A stretch of 64,000 nt of DNA from Paludibacteraceae bacterium. GTDB lineage: Bacteria > Bacteroidota > Bacteroidia > Bacteroidales > Paludibacteraceae. The notes under the pieces were generated by a model, which had not been told where the DNA came from, searched no databases, and saw only the letters and a program-made list of their open reading frames with translations. Each line of letters opens with the position of its first letter. Position 1 is the stretch's first letter. Of the stretch, positions 17,800 through 25,662 are shown in pieces. Location: positions 218,098 through 282,097 of the forward strand of contig JAFYMG010000001.1 in assembly GCA_017556705.1 (NCBI GenBank), given 5' to 3'. The translations under genes and the position numbers were made by a program.

Positions 17800-19017
17800 T
17801 TACTCCAGCATCATGATAGCCTTTTTCAACGCAGCTACAAAGGTATCAATATCCTCTTTCGTATTGTACAACCCCACCGACGCACGCACCGTACCAGGCA
17901 CGCCCAAATAATCAATCAACGGCTCGGCGCAATGATGACCCGTGCGCACCGCCACTCCTTGACGATCCAGCAAGACACCCACATCAAACGGATGAATCAA
18001 CGCACCATCTGCACGATAGACATTAAATGAAACTGCACCAGCCTTCTTTCGCCCTGCAGCATATACGTGCACTTGCTCTATCTTACTCAGCGCCTCCTCT
18101 ATATATTCCGCCAATGCATATTCATGCTCAGCAATCTGCTCTAAACCAATCTCTTGCAGATAGTCAATCGCTTTGCCAAACGCATAACTACCTACATAGT
18201 TCGGTGTACCTGCTTCAAACTTATACGGCAGCACATTGTATGTCGTCTTCTCAAAGCGCACATGCTCGATCATCTCTCCCCCACCCTCTGCTGGTGGCAA
18301 TTTATCTAGCCACTCTTTCTTGCCATACAACACACCCAAACCCGTTGGGCCGTACATTTTATGCGCACTCATCACCAAGAAATCGCAATCCAACTGCTGC
18401 ACATCCACTACCAAATGTGGTACCGATTGCGCACCATCCACACAGACTGCTATATCCTTCTCATGTGCCAAACGAATAATCTCCTCTACAGGATTTACTA
18501 TGCCCAACACATTGCTCACATGCGCCACTGACACCAACCTCGTCTTCTCGCTCAAAAGTTCCTTAAACACCTCTATATCAAGCGATAAGTCCTCTTGTAA
18601 AGGAATTACCTTCAACACAGCTCCCTTGCGCTCACACAGCATTTGCCATGGCACAATATTCGAGTGATGCTCCAATTGACTAACGATAATCTCATCGCCC
18701 TCCTTTACCATCGCATCGCCAAAACTGCGCGCGAGCATGTTTAGGCTATCCGTTGTGCCCTTGGTGAAGATTATCTCCTCCGATGAGTGTGCATGAATCA
18801 ATCTCGCCACTTTCACGCGTGCTTCTTCATGCTTTTGCGTAGCCACTTGACTCAAGTGATGCACACCGCGATGCACATTGGCATTCCAGTGGCTATACGC
18901 CTCAGTGATAGCATCCAATACCACTTGCGGCTTCTGCGATGTAGCTGCATTATCCAGATACACCAACGCTCGTCCGTGTACCTTCTCGTTTAATATCGGA
19001 AAATCTTCTCGTCTCAT
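17800..19017 (-). CDS. sufS: SufS-type cysteine desulfurase
   Basis: A 405-residue PLP enzyme that releases sulfur from cysteine for iron-sulfur cluster assembly. The PLP lysine lies in MSAHKMYGPTGLG and the catalytic Cys in RTGHHCAEPL, the group II (SufS/CsdA) arrangement. N-terminal YLDNAATSQKP is typical. It overlaps the upstream GldB-like gene by 4 nt (ATGA), implying coupled translation. No other suf gene (sufBCD) is in the window, so the rest of the pathway must be elsewhere. Confidence 0.95.
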   Translation of the reverse strand: MRREDFPILNEKVHGRALVYLDNAATSQKPQVVLDAITEAYSHWNANVHRGVHHLSQVATQKHEEARVKVARLIHAHSSEEIIFTKGTTDSLNMLARSFGDAMVKEGDEIIVSQLEHHSNIVPWQMLCERKGAVLKVIPLQEDLSLDIEVFKELLSEKTRLVSVAHVSNVLGIVNPVEEIIRLAHEKDIAVCVDGAQSVPHLVVDVQQLDCDFLVMSAHKMYGPTGLGVLYGKKEWLDKLPPAEGGGEMIEHVRFEKTTYNVLPYKFEAGTPNYVGSYAFGKAIDYLQEIGLEQIAEHEYALAEYIEEALSKIEQVHVYAAGRKKAGAVSFNVYRADGALIHPFDVGVLLDRQGVAVRTGHHCAEPLIDYLGVPGTVRASVGLYNTKEDIDTFVAALKKAIMMLE

Positions 19018-20027
19018 GGCTTATAAAAACTTTGTTCTAATATCTTTTGAGCATCTGTCTCATTCATTAAATCATGTATCGTAACATCCTTATTATTACG
19101 CATATAGCTATCCACTATTCGCCAACCAACCCATAATCCTAATCGGCCTGGAGACTCTTGCGAGATCTCCGCTGTAAAAGGACCATCATTCATATATGAG
19201 TTCAACACCATTGATTCTGTCTTAAACAGATCTCTCTTCTCCATGATGCGATTCCATATACCACGTTCATACATCTCGCACCAATCCCATTGCTCTTTGG
19301 AATACCCAATCACTTCCCATTCGGGCTCATCAGGCAACAACTGAGCAAGCAAAAACATCTGCTTTCCACGGAAGATCATTTGCTCTAACAATCTGTTATA
19401 CTTGCTGTTATACGGAATATGATACGCAACATACATGCTCAATAAATCCCCCACCACGCATTCCTTGCGCATAGTCTGCTTCTGGTAGTTATATACCACT
19501 TGATTGTAATAAGGATAGTCACTACCAAGGTACATATCCACACCCAAACCCATGATATTTTCGTAGTACATTACCGACGAATTAAATCCCGAAACAAACA
19601 TATACACTGTTGGAATTTCCCACTCTGGATATAAATAATGCAATCGTGAAAGGCCCGTATTCAACGCCTTTTGCAAACTACTAACATCTGCAAACATCTC
19701 TTGCGCCTTGGCGTTTGTTTGCGCAAATCCCATTACAGTATCGGTCAAAAATTGTGCATACATCTCGCAGAGATACGCCGTGTCTTCAGTTGGTAATCCT
19801 AATATTCCTTCTACGAACATCGGCATAAACTCCTCATAATCAGCATACAATTGCTCAATATCCGACTTTACACTATCTGGTCTTACCGCCAACTGTGCGC
19901 TATCAAACCGCACAATCTTCACCTCCACTTGCTCAATATCTTTTGGAAAATATTGATATTTATTCCCGCACCCGCAGAGCAACCCCGCGAGCATAGCAAT
20001 ACAAAGTATGTTATTCCTTTTTATCAT
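19014..20027 (-). CDS. GldB-like lipoprotein
   Basis: A 337-residue lipoprotein with lipobox LLCGC near residue 20. I chose the ATG at 20027 because the upstream reading frame (to 20090) runs into lolD and a dispersed repeat. Family features are VEVKIVRFDSAQ at the mature N terminus and the central YLGSDYPYY / RKECVVGDLLSMYVAYHIPY region. GldB is required for gliding in Flavobacterium; Bacteroidales homologues occur in non-gliding species and probably serve envelope assembly or type IX-related functions, which is unproven. It lies 34 nt after lolD and overlaps sufS by 4 nt. Confidence 0.85.
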   Translation of the reverse strand: MIKRNNILCIAMLAGLLCGCGNKYQYFPKDIEQVEVKIVRFDSAQLAVRPDSVKSDIEQLYADYEEFMPMFVEGILGLPTEDTAYLCEMYAQFLTDTVMGFAQTNAKAQEMFADVSSLQKALNTGLSRLHYLYPEWEIPTVYMFVSGFNSSVMYYENIMGLGVDMYLGSDYPYYNQVVYNYQKQTMRKECVVGDLLSMYVAYHIPYNSKYNRLLEQMIFRGKQMFLLAQLLPDEPEWEVIGYSKEQWDWCEMYERGIWNRIMEKRDLFKTESMVLNSYMNDGPFTAEISQESPGRLGLWVGWRIVDSYMRNNKDVTIHDLMNETDAQKILEQSFYKP

Positions 20028-20037
20028 ATCCTTGCCC

Positions 20038-20084
20038 TTAAACTGTAGACGAAGCCGTCCTCTAAACTGCGCCATTGGCGCAAA
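20038..20084. repeat. GC-rich dispersed element at the lolD end
   Basis: The reverse complement reads ...GGCGCAGTTTAGAGGACG GCTTCG TCTACAGTTTAA, sharing GTTTAGAGGACG with the copies at 45023 and 55891. It supplies the last codons and stop of lolD. Confidence 0.75.
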
Positions 20085-20724
20085 CTCCATCCTTCATCTC
20101 AATTACTCGATCACTAATCTCCGCCAACTCCTTGTCATGGGTCACAATAATAATCGTCTGTCCATATTGCTCCCGCATTTTCAACAATAGTTTATGCAGT
20201 TCCTTTTTGTTGCTTTCATCTAGGCTTCCACTAGGTTCATCTGCCAATATCACATCAGGCGACATCATCATCGCTCTTGCTGCTGCTACACGCTGTTTCT
20301 CGCCGCCTGACAATTGACTAGGTTTGTGCGTAAGTCGCTCAGCCATACCTAGTTCAGTCAACAACTTCACCGCACGTTTCTCTGCCTCTTTCTCCCCTAC
20401 TCTAGCTATCATCGCTGGCATCATCACGTTCTCCAGCGTTGTAAACTCTGGCAATAACTGATGAAACTGGAAGATAAATCCAATATGTCTATTGCGATAA
20501 TCTGCCAATTCTTTCTCTTTTAGCGCAAACACATCTACGCCATCAATCACCACACTACCCGAGTCGGGGTTATCCAGTGTACCAATGATCTGGAGTAAGG
20601 TAGTCTTCCCCGCACCACTTTTGCCAATGATACTCACAATCTCACCCTTCTCCACGGTCAGATCTACACCCTTCAGCACCTCCAATGTGCCAAATGACTT
20701 GTGTATATCTTTTACTACAATCAT
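20062..20724 (-). CDS. lolD: LolD-type ABC transporter ATPase
   Basis: A 220-residue ATPase of the MacB/LolD class, which powers release of lipoproteins from the inner membrane or similar MacB-type work. Motifs are Walker [11 protein letters not shown]-loop [11 protein letters not shown], signature LSGGEKQR, Walker [10 protein letters not shown] and the switch His in IVTHDKE. The start at 20724 ([11 protein letters not shown]) is preceded by GGGAGAAAG. The frame upstream to 20766 is not protein-like. The C-terminal CANGAV and stop codon lie in a dispersed GC-rich repeat. No membrane subunit is adjacent, so the LolC/E partner must be elsewhere. Confidence 0.93.
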   Translation of the reverse strand: MIVVKDIHKSFGTLEVLKGVDLTVEKGEIVSIIGKSGAGKTTLLQIIGTLDNPDSGSVVIDGVDVFALKEKELADYRNRHIGFIFQFHQLLPEFTTLENVMMPAMIARVGEKEAEKRAVKLLTELGMAERLTHKPSQLSGGEKQRVAAARAMMMSPDVILADEPSGSLDESNKKELHKLLLKMREQYGQTIIIVTHDKELAEISDRVIEMKDGVCANGAV

Positions 20725-20813
20725 ACTTTCTCCCTTGAGCGCGGCAGGATGTTGATTGCCGCGCAAGTTGTTTATGTTGTTTTTATTAAAAATATATCCG
20801 TTGTTTCGATATG

Positions 20814-21845
20814 TTATTCCTTCTCGTATGCCGAATTAATCAACTCAATTGCCTCTTCTATCAAATCATCTTTGTCTTCAGAGTGCTGATTTACAAGCAG
20901 ATGCGGCTTTATTCCTGCCTCAATACTGATCGTATCCCTATCATACATCTTCACGCTCGAAAATCGCACCATCCATCCGTTGGGCAACTCATAACTCATC
21001 GGCATTCCGCCGCCACCGCCACTCTTGCCACCTAATATCAAACAATTTGGCGCATAACGCATCATACTCACAAAAAAGTTCGCTGCCGAATAACTATGCC
21101 TATTACACAACACCACTACAGGACGCCTCCAATATCCCCTACTATCATCCATCATCATAGGTTCTACCTCCGAAAAATCATCATGTCCTGGTCCTGATTT
21201 ATGCTGCCAATAGCCCACCACCGTGTCTTTTATAAAAAATGGAGCTGCCAACTTATATGCATTTTCCATACTACCACCACCATTATTGCGTACATCCAAC
21301 ACAATCCCGCGGCATTTTGCGAAGTAGTTTAATACCGCCAACCAATTCGTCATCGAAAATCCATCTGAGAACGAACCATAATACACATATCCTATGCTAT
21401 CTCCATCTATTCTACAGTAATTCAATCCATTAGCACGTCTATAATCCTTTAGATAATACTTCATTAATATCTCCGAATCAAAGTTCTCTGGATAACCCTC
21501 ATACCACCTGCTGCACACTGAAATATCAAATGGCGAATACAAATTCACATGCCCATCTTCCAACTCATTCAGCATCTCTTCCATCAAATCAAACAATCGA
21601 TAATTATCTTCATATTCCACCATCTTAAGCGTGTCAAATCGCTCAGAATAATCCAAATATACCGAATCCCAATCCACTGCTTTGTCATCAAACAAACAGT
21701 ATTTCTCATCAATAATCTGCCACAATGCCTCAAAATTGTCCTTAGGAGTATTGTTTTTTTCTACAAACCGATGGGTACAACTGCTCGCCAAACCACAAAA
21801 CAACGCTAATAATGTAATTACAATATGGCTTGATCTAAATCTCAT
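20814..21845 (-). CDS. S41-family peptidase, predicted lipoprotein
   Basis: A 343-residue C-terminal-processing-protease-like enzyme. The N terminus ends in a lipobox (LASSC, Cys 23). The tail-specific protease core shows [32 protein letters not shown] with the nucleophile Ser region, and GGKSGGGGG. No PDZ domain is obvious between the N-terminal helical part and the core, so it is of the compact Bacteroidales S41 type. The substrate is unknown. Its ATG overlaps the stop of the preceding gene by 4 nt. Confidence 0.88.
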   Translation of the reverse strand: MRFRSSHIVITLLALFCGLASSCTHRFVEKNNTPKDNFEALWQIIDEKYCLFDDKAVDWDSVYLDYSERFDTLKMVEYEDNYRLFDLMEEMLNELEDGHVNLYSPFDISVCSRWYEGYPENFDSEILMKYYLKDYRRANGLNYCRIDGDSIGYVYYGSFSDGFSMTNWLAVLNYFAKCRGIVLDVRNNGGGSMENAYKLAAPFFIKDTVVGYWQHKSGPGHDDFSEVEPMMMDDSRGYWRRPVVVLCNRHSYSAANFFVSMMRYAPNCLILGGKSGGGGGMPMSYELPNGWMVRFSSVKMYDRDTISIEAGIKPHLLVNQHSEDKDDLIEEAIELINSAYEKE

Positions 21846-22726
21846 AACTCAAAAAAACTATTTGTGGGTTTCACTTTATATTGCCAAATACAACCCAATA
21901 TTACACTCACAGATTCGCGCGAGAACATCATATTTGACGTACCATACTCCAGATATTCATGGCGTGCTCCAATACGCCACGCAGAACGGGTAAACTGCAT
22001 ATCAAAGGTCAACTCTTGTTGAAAATGGCGATGATTCCACAAGCCTGCACAACGAAAATCCCCAAAAACACCCTCGCCCATCTCAAAATAAGAATGCCAA
22101 TAATCTGGTAAATAATCCATGCCTATAACGTTCAAACGACCCAAATAGCGTAATCTATAGATATAGCCTTTTTTCTTACACATAAATGACCAACTCGCAC
22201 CTCCCATTGCACATGCATTCACAGAAAAATCCATAGAATAAGGTTTATTCACATTGGATACATGTAATTTACCCATTACATTCACATCCAAATAAGGACC
22301 AACAAACAATTCCAACTTCGGATGCAACCATTTCCAGCTGTAGCAAGCTCCCCAACCACCATTTATACCTAACGAATATATCAAATTCGTATAGGTATCG
22401 CTATAACACCAACCATAATCCACATCTATCTTACCCATATGCAACCAGTCCATCTTCAGTACGCTTCTTTTCAACGGTGGATTATAACGACGTCTTACAT
22501 AGCGAGATTTCGAGGGAGTATCCTTAAATCCCTGCCACCATTCATTGCCTAATCCTACTTGATATCCAGAATAGAGTAGGGGACTCAAATACTGATCCTG
22601 CAACCACACAAAGCCACCGCGAGCATTGAGCATATTCTTATGCTCCACACCCCAACCGTCCTCTGCCGATGCAACCGACTGACAACCAACAGCTAATAGC
22701 AATATGCACAACCATTTACGCATCAA
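21842..22726 (-). CDS. Uncharacterised outer-membrane-type protein (possibly DUF3316)
   Basis: A 294-residue exported protein with a signal peptide (residues 1-21, ending SVASA). The remainder is rich in aromatic residues and alternating strands (YLDVNVMGKLHV, WRIGARHEYLEYGTSNMMF), as in small beta-barrels. It resembles DUF3316-like proteins of Bacteroidales, but I am not certain of that family. It overlaps tsaE by 11 nt and the S41 gene by 4 nt, so it belongs to a tightly coupled envelope-related operon. Confidence 0.75.
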   Translation of the reverse strand: MMRKWLCILLLAVGCQSVASAEDGWGVEHKNMLNARGGFVWLQDQYLSPLLYSGYQVGLGNEWWQGFKDTPSKSRYVRRRYNPPLKRSVLKMDWLHMGKIDVDYGWCYSDTYTNLIYSLGINGGWGACYSWKWLHPKLELFVGPYLDVNVMGKLHVSNVNKPYSMDFSVNACAMGGASWSFMCKKKGYIYRLRYLGRLNVIGMDYLPDYWHSYFEMGEGVFGDFRCAGLWNHRHFQQELTFDMQFTRSAWRIGARHEYLEYGTSNMMFSRESVSVILGCIWQYKVKPTNSFFEL

Positions 22727-23207
22727 AACTCAAACTTCTCTCGCCATTCTCCTCTACCTCTATCTTCACCCAAACTGTGTCTTCTGGCAGCAGCGGTTCG
22801 ATCATCTCTGCCCACTCGATAAAGCAATAATTGCCCGAGTACAAATACTCCTCCGTACCCATATCCATAGCTTCTCTTAGGTCCTTAATTCGGTAGCAAT
22901 CAAAGTGATACACCTCTTGCCTCTCGCCTCTCGCCTTTTCGCCTTTTCGCCTCATCACCTCAACCTCATACACATTCACTATCGCAAACGTCGGACTATT
23001 CACCACATCTTCTGTCCCCATTGCCTCGCACAAACACTTGATGAAAGTCGTCTTACCAGCCCCCATCTTGCCATCAAACGCAAACACCCGTCTATCACCA
23101 CATTTCTCCAAAATGTCTGTCGCAGCCACTTCCTCGCCCTGCTCATTCAGCAGATAAATCCCCTTCTCTACATCCTTTTTTATTGTATATTTCAAACCTT
23201 GTCCCAT
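22716..23207 (-). CDS. tsaE: tRNA threonylcarbamoyladenosine synthesis ATPase TsaE
   Basis: A 163-residue P-loop ATPase that works with TsaB and TsaD to make t6A37 in tRNA. Walker A DGKMGAGKTTFIK, NSPTFAIVN and YHFDCYRIKD, and the C-terminal FIEWAEMI, are family hallmarks. Between NSPTFAIVN and YHFD there are about 19 extra residues (80-98, VMRRKGEKARGERQ) encoded by a 7/8-mer repeat at 22914-22970. The insertion is in frame and falls where other TsaE proteins have a short loop. The ATG at 23207 is preferred over the TTG at 23210. Confidence 0.92.
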   Translation of the reverse strand: MGQGLKYTIKKDVEKGIYLLNEQGEEVAATDILEKCGDRRVFAFDGKMGAGKTTFIKCLCEAMGTEDVVNSPTFAIVNVYEVEVMRRKGEKARGERQEVYHFDCYRIKDLREAMDMGTEEYLYSGNYCFIEWAEMIEPLLPEDTVWVKIEVEENGERSLSFDA

Positions 23208-23281
23208 CAACTGTTTTATATAATTTTGAGTAATTTTGTATAATATTCTATAATTTTGGTAGTGTAAAAATAATTCCGCCG

Positions 23282-23312
23282 CAAAGTTACTATTTTTTTT
23301 TCAATTACACAA
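23282..23312 (-). promoter_or_regulatory. Promoter of the tsaE operon
   Basis: Minus-strand TTG (23312-23310) and TAACTTTG (23289-23282) have standard spacing. The -33 box lies inside the 3' end of the acetyltransferase gene. The leader is about 70 nt. Confidence 0.75.
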
Positions 23313-23868
23313 CTATTTCCGCTGCATATAGTTCATATTCCTCATTGAATATCTCAATCTCTCTTTGATACGCAAATCCCAACCTCTGATACAATCTTTT
23401 CGCCTTGTTCTCTGGCTCCACAGCCAATGTCACCACGCCTATCCCTTTTTCCTTTGCCAACTCCTTCGCTTTTTCTATCAACGCTGTTCCCACGCCTTGA
23501 TTCCTGTAGGGTAGGGACACCGCCAAACTGTCGATATAGAACTCCCCCGCTTTCGCTTCATCTTCCATCTCGTCCCAACCTTTACCAAAAGCCACATCAA
23601 ACACCCCCTTCAGCTGCGGATACATCTTATCCCTCTGCTCGCGATAGTGTTCCCCATCTACAGCAATCATCATCCCCGCTCTTTCCCCATCCACTTCGGC
23701 TATCCAAGTGTTCCTGTAACTATAATGCGTATCTTCTTGCGCACACACCTCTTTTAGTATCTTAATCCATTGATTATAAAGCGCTTTATCTTCCAACAAA
23801 AACGCATGGTATATCCCTTCCGCAATATACGCCACATCTTCTATTGTTGCTTTTCTAATCCTAATCAT
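23305..23868 (-). CDS. GNAT-family N-acetyltransferase
   Basis: A 187-residue acetyltransferase. The acetyl-CoA motif A is seen as IDSLAVSLPYRNQGVGTALI followed by VTLAVEPENKAKRLYQRLGF (motif B). The start is ATG at 23868 (MIRIRKATIEDV), the usual GNAT N terminus; the TTG at 23892 lies closer to the promoter and adds residues not seen in the family. The substrate is unknown. It is a single-gene transcript. Confidence 0.88.
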   Translation of the reverse strand: MIRIRKATIEDVAYIAEGIYHAFLLEDKALYNQWIKILKEVCAQEDTHYSYRNTWIAEVDGERAGMMIAVDGEHYREQRDKMYPQLKGVFDVAFGKGWDEMEDEAKAGEFYIDSLAVSLPYRNQGVGTALIEKAKELAKEKGIGVVTLAVEPENKAKRLYQRLGFAYQREIEIFNEEYELYAAEIVV

Positions 23869-23923
23869 ATTTGCCCGTATTTTTATCACCAAGAAATTGT
23901 TGTTGATTATTTTATTTCACGCA

Positions 23924-23954
23924 CAAAATTACTACTTTTTCCTGATATTTGCAA
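23924..23954 (-). promoter_or_regulatory. Promoter of the acetyltransferase gene
   Basis: Minus-strand TTG (23954-23952) and TAATTTTG (23931-23924) have standard spacing. Confidence 0.72.
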
Positions 23955-24121
23955 ATATATCACTATTTTTCATCCCTCTATTTATATTGTAAATTACACA
24001 CTATTCCTGCTTCTTCAATGAAGGATGAGAGGTGCGATGGTTCGCCGAATATTTCTGCCTATTAACACTAAATAATAGCCCATTTGCAAGCGTCCTTCTA
24101 ATCGCATAAAACATATAATAC

Positions 24122-24154
24122 AAAAAATAGGGGCCTCAGAATCCCCTATTTTTT
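24122..24154. terminator. Bidirectional terminator after the sigma-factor cassette
   Basis: A perfect 12-bp stem AAAAAATAGGGG / CCCCTATTTTTT with a 9-nt loop gives a T tract in both directions. It lies 21 nt beyond the stop at 24175. Confidence 0.9.
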
Positions 24155-24174
24155 ATCACCTCTTGTTCCACACT

Positions 24175-24465
24175 TTATACTACCACCAACGCCGAAATAG
24201 CAGTCAAGATTGCCTCCAAATGGCTAAATATTGCATATCCAACAGCCACGCTTCCAGTACCTCCGACCAGTAACCAACGAACTGCATCCATCCGCATGGC
24301 CAGTCGCTCCAGCATCGTGTATCTACGCAAACTCTCTTGCAACTCGCTACTAGGCGATGGCATGAGATTTATCTGACGAATCGTATCCGCCATAAACGCC
24401 TCATTGTCTTTCACTTGCGGAGCACTCGCCCGCAAACGCTTTTTTATTGTACTATTGGTTATCAT
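24175..24465 (-). CDS. Small single-pass membrane protein of the ECF cassette
   Basis: A 96-residue protein. Residues 1-60 are charged and helical and contain the segment FMADTIRQINLMP; residues 64-94 form one hydrophobic helix. Its place directly after an ECF sigma gene, with a cytosolic N-terminal helical part and a membrane anchor, fits a small anti-sigma or membrane partner. No zinc-binding HxxxCxxC motif is present, so the anti-sigma role is only inferred from context. Confidence 0.7.
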   Translation of the reverse strand: MITNSTIKKRLRASAPQVKDNEAFMADTIRQINLMPSPSSELQESLRRYTMLERLAMRMDAVRWLLVGGTGSVAVGYAIFSHLEAILTAISALVVV

Positions 24466-24472
24466 ATTAGTC

Positions 24473-24501
24473 TTGGTTCCTTGTTCCTTATTCTTTACTC
24501 A
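24473..24501. repeat. Heptanucleotide repeat at the sigma gene end
   Basis: TTGGTTCC, TTGTTCC, TTATTCT and TTACTCA follow in register. On the minus strand they supply the last codons (SKE) and the stop of the sigma gene. Confidence 0.7.
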
Positions 24502-24982
24502 AAATAGCTTTCAGCTTCTTCCTTGCTCTAAACAGCATGACCGCTATATTGCTTTCCGTTATCTCCGTTATCCTGCTAATCTCACGAATACTTTTTTCTT
24601 CTAAATAATATAGTATCACCACTGCTTTCTCTTGCTTCGGCAACTGGTCAATCGCCTGATACAGTGGCTCATAGCGAAAAGCAGAATCAGTCTGCTCACT
24701 CGCTACTTCCGTATCAACACTTTCATAGCTCTCTACTGCCACGCGATGGGTATTCCAGTATTTATTCTGTTCGTTAAGGTATTCATTGTAGGCTATGCGA
24801 AACACCCACGTCTGCAAAGCCGACTTCTGCTCAAAAGTAGCACAATGCAAATATGCCTTCAGTATGGCCTCTTGTGCCAGATCATTAGCCAGTTCTTCAT
24901 CGCCATGAGTCAGCACAAGCAGGAATCGCCTAAGGGACTCCTGCATGCCGCCAATAGCGGAAATAAACTGCTGCTTATCCAT
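24488..24982 (-). CDS. ECF RNA polymerase sigma factor
   Basis: A 164-residue sigma-70 family protein. Region 2 (residues 15-80) shows ELANDLAQEAILKAY and LQTWVFRIAYNEYLN. Region 4 (residues 110-160) shows LPKQEKAVVILYYLEEKSIREIS and the HTH. Between a DUF6249-like membrane protein gene (54 nt upstream) and a one-helix membrane protein gene (22 nt downstream), it forms a three-gene cassette likely sensing an envelope signal. I see no standard -33/-7 box in front of the cassette, which fits use of its own sigma. Confidence 0.92.
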   Translation of the reverse strand: MDKQQFISAIGGMQESLRRFLLVLTHGDEELANDLAQEAILKAYLHCATFEQKSALQTWVFRIAYNEYLNEQNKYWNTHRVAVESYESVDTEVASEQTDSAFRYEPLYQAIDQLPKQEKAVVILYYLEEKSIREISRITEITESNIAVMLFRARKKLKAILSKE

Positions 24983-25036
24983 AAATTGGTGAAAAACAAG
25001 TGATATTGAAAAATAAGTCAGACAGACAAACGCAGT

Positions 25037-25495
25037 TTACTCTTTTTCAGCAAGTTCTTTTTCTTCTTTCTCAATCTCCTTCTTGAGATAATTCTTTGTC
25101 ACAAAGAACATCACCAAGAATGCCACACCAATAGTCAGGAGCAAACCTCCAATGATTACAGCCTTGTTAAGTGGGTTGATGAACAAGCCATAAAGGAGTA
25201 CAAACAATCCTACCAACGAGCAAAGTGCACCATACTCCAAGTGTTTCAACACTGCCATCTTGGTGGTCTTCTTTTTGCTGTCCGTCTCATTCAACATCTC
25301 AGCCATTGCTTTGAAGTCAATGTTTGCGCTTTCGCTCTTCTCAATCATCTGAGAGATGAGTTTACTGTGTTCCTCCACTTTGTGACGACGATTTTTGAGA
25401 TACATAATCACACCCGTCAAAATAATGGCAGGTATTCCACCAAAAAGTAACAACACTCCAACAATAGGAACTAACCCATGCATAAATTCTCCCAT
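25037..25495 (-). CDS. DUF6249-like membrane protein
   Basis: A 152-residue protein with three predicted membrane segments (about residues 10-32, 87-108 and 114-135), a charged helical cytosolic stretch between the first and second, and a Glu/Lys-rich tail. This layout is common in Bacteroidales genes next to ECF sigma factors and is often annotated DUF6249. It is the first gene of the cassette with the sigma factor and is probably part of signal perception or its regulation; this is inferred from context only. Confidence 0.75.
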   Translation of the reverse strand: MGEFMHGLVPIVGVLLLFGGIPAIILTGVIMYLKNRRHKVEEHSKLISQMIEKSESANIDFKAMAEMLNETDSKKKTTKMAVLKHLEYGALCSLVGLFVLLYGLFINPLNKAVIIGGLLLTIGVAFLVMFFVTKNYLKKEIEKEEKELAEKE

Positions 25496-25662
25496 AAAAT
25501 AAAATTTAGTAAGTTTAACAAATCGTTCTCCGTCGCTTCTCTGCGACTACCCCCATTAGACAAATGAGAAAAAGAAAATATTACAAACGACTGTTATTTT
25601 TTCTTCCAAAACACATCATTTTGCTTGTGTCTTGTTCCACGCTCCTAAAAAATATTCGATTC

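Noticed and set aside
23208..23210. TTG codons directly upstream of ATG as starts (for example tsaE, rsmF-like, mnmG GTG, DEAD-box, panD)
   Set aside because: In each case an ATG within a few codons matches the family N terminus; only nif3, uvrC and lptG lack an ATG and keep TTG or GTG.
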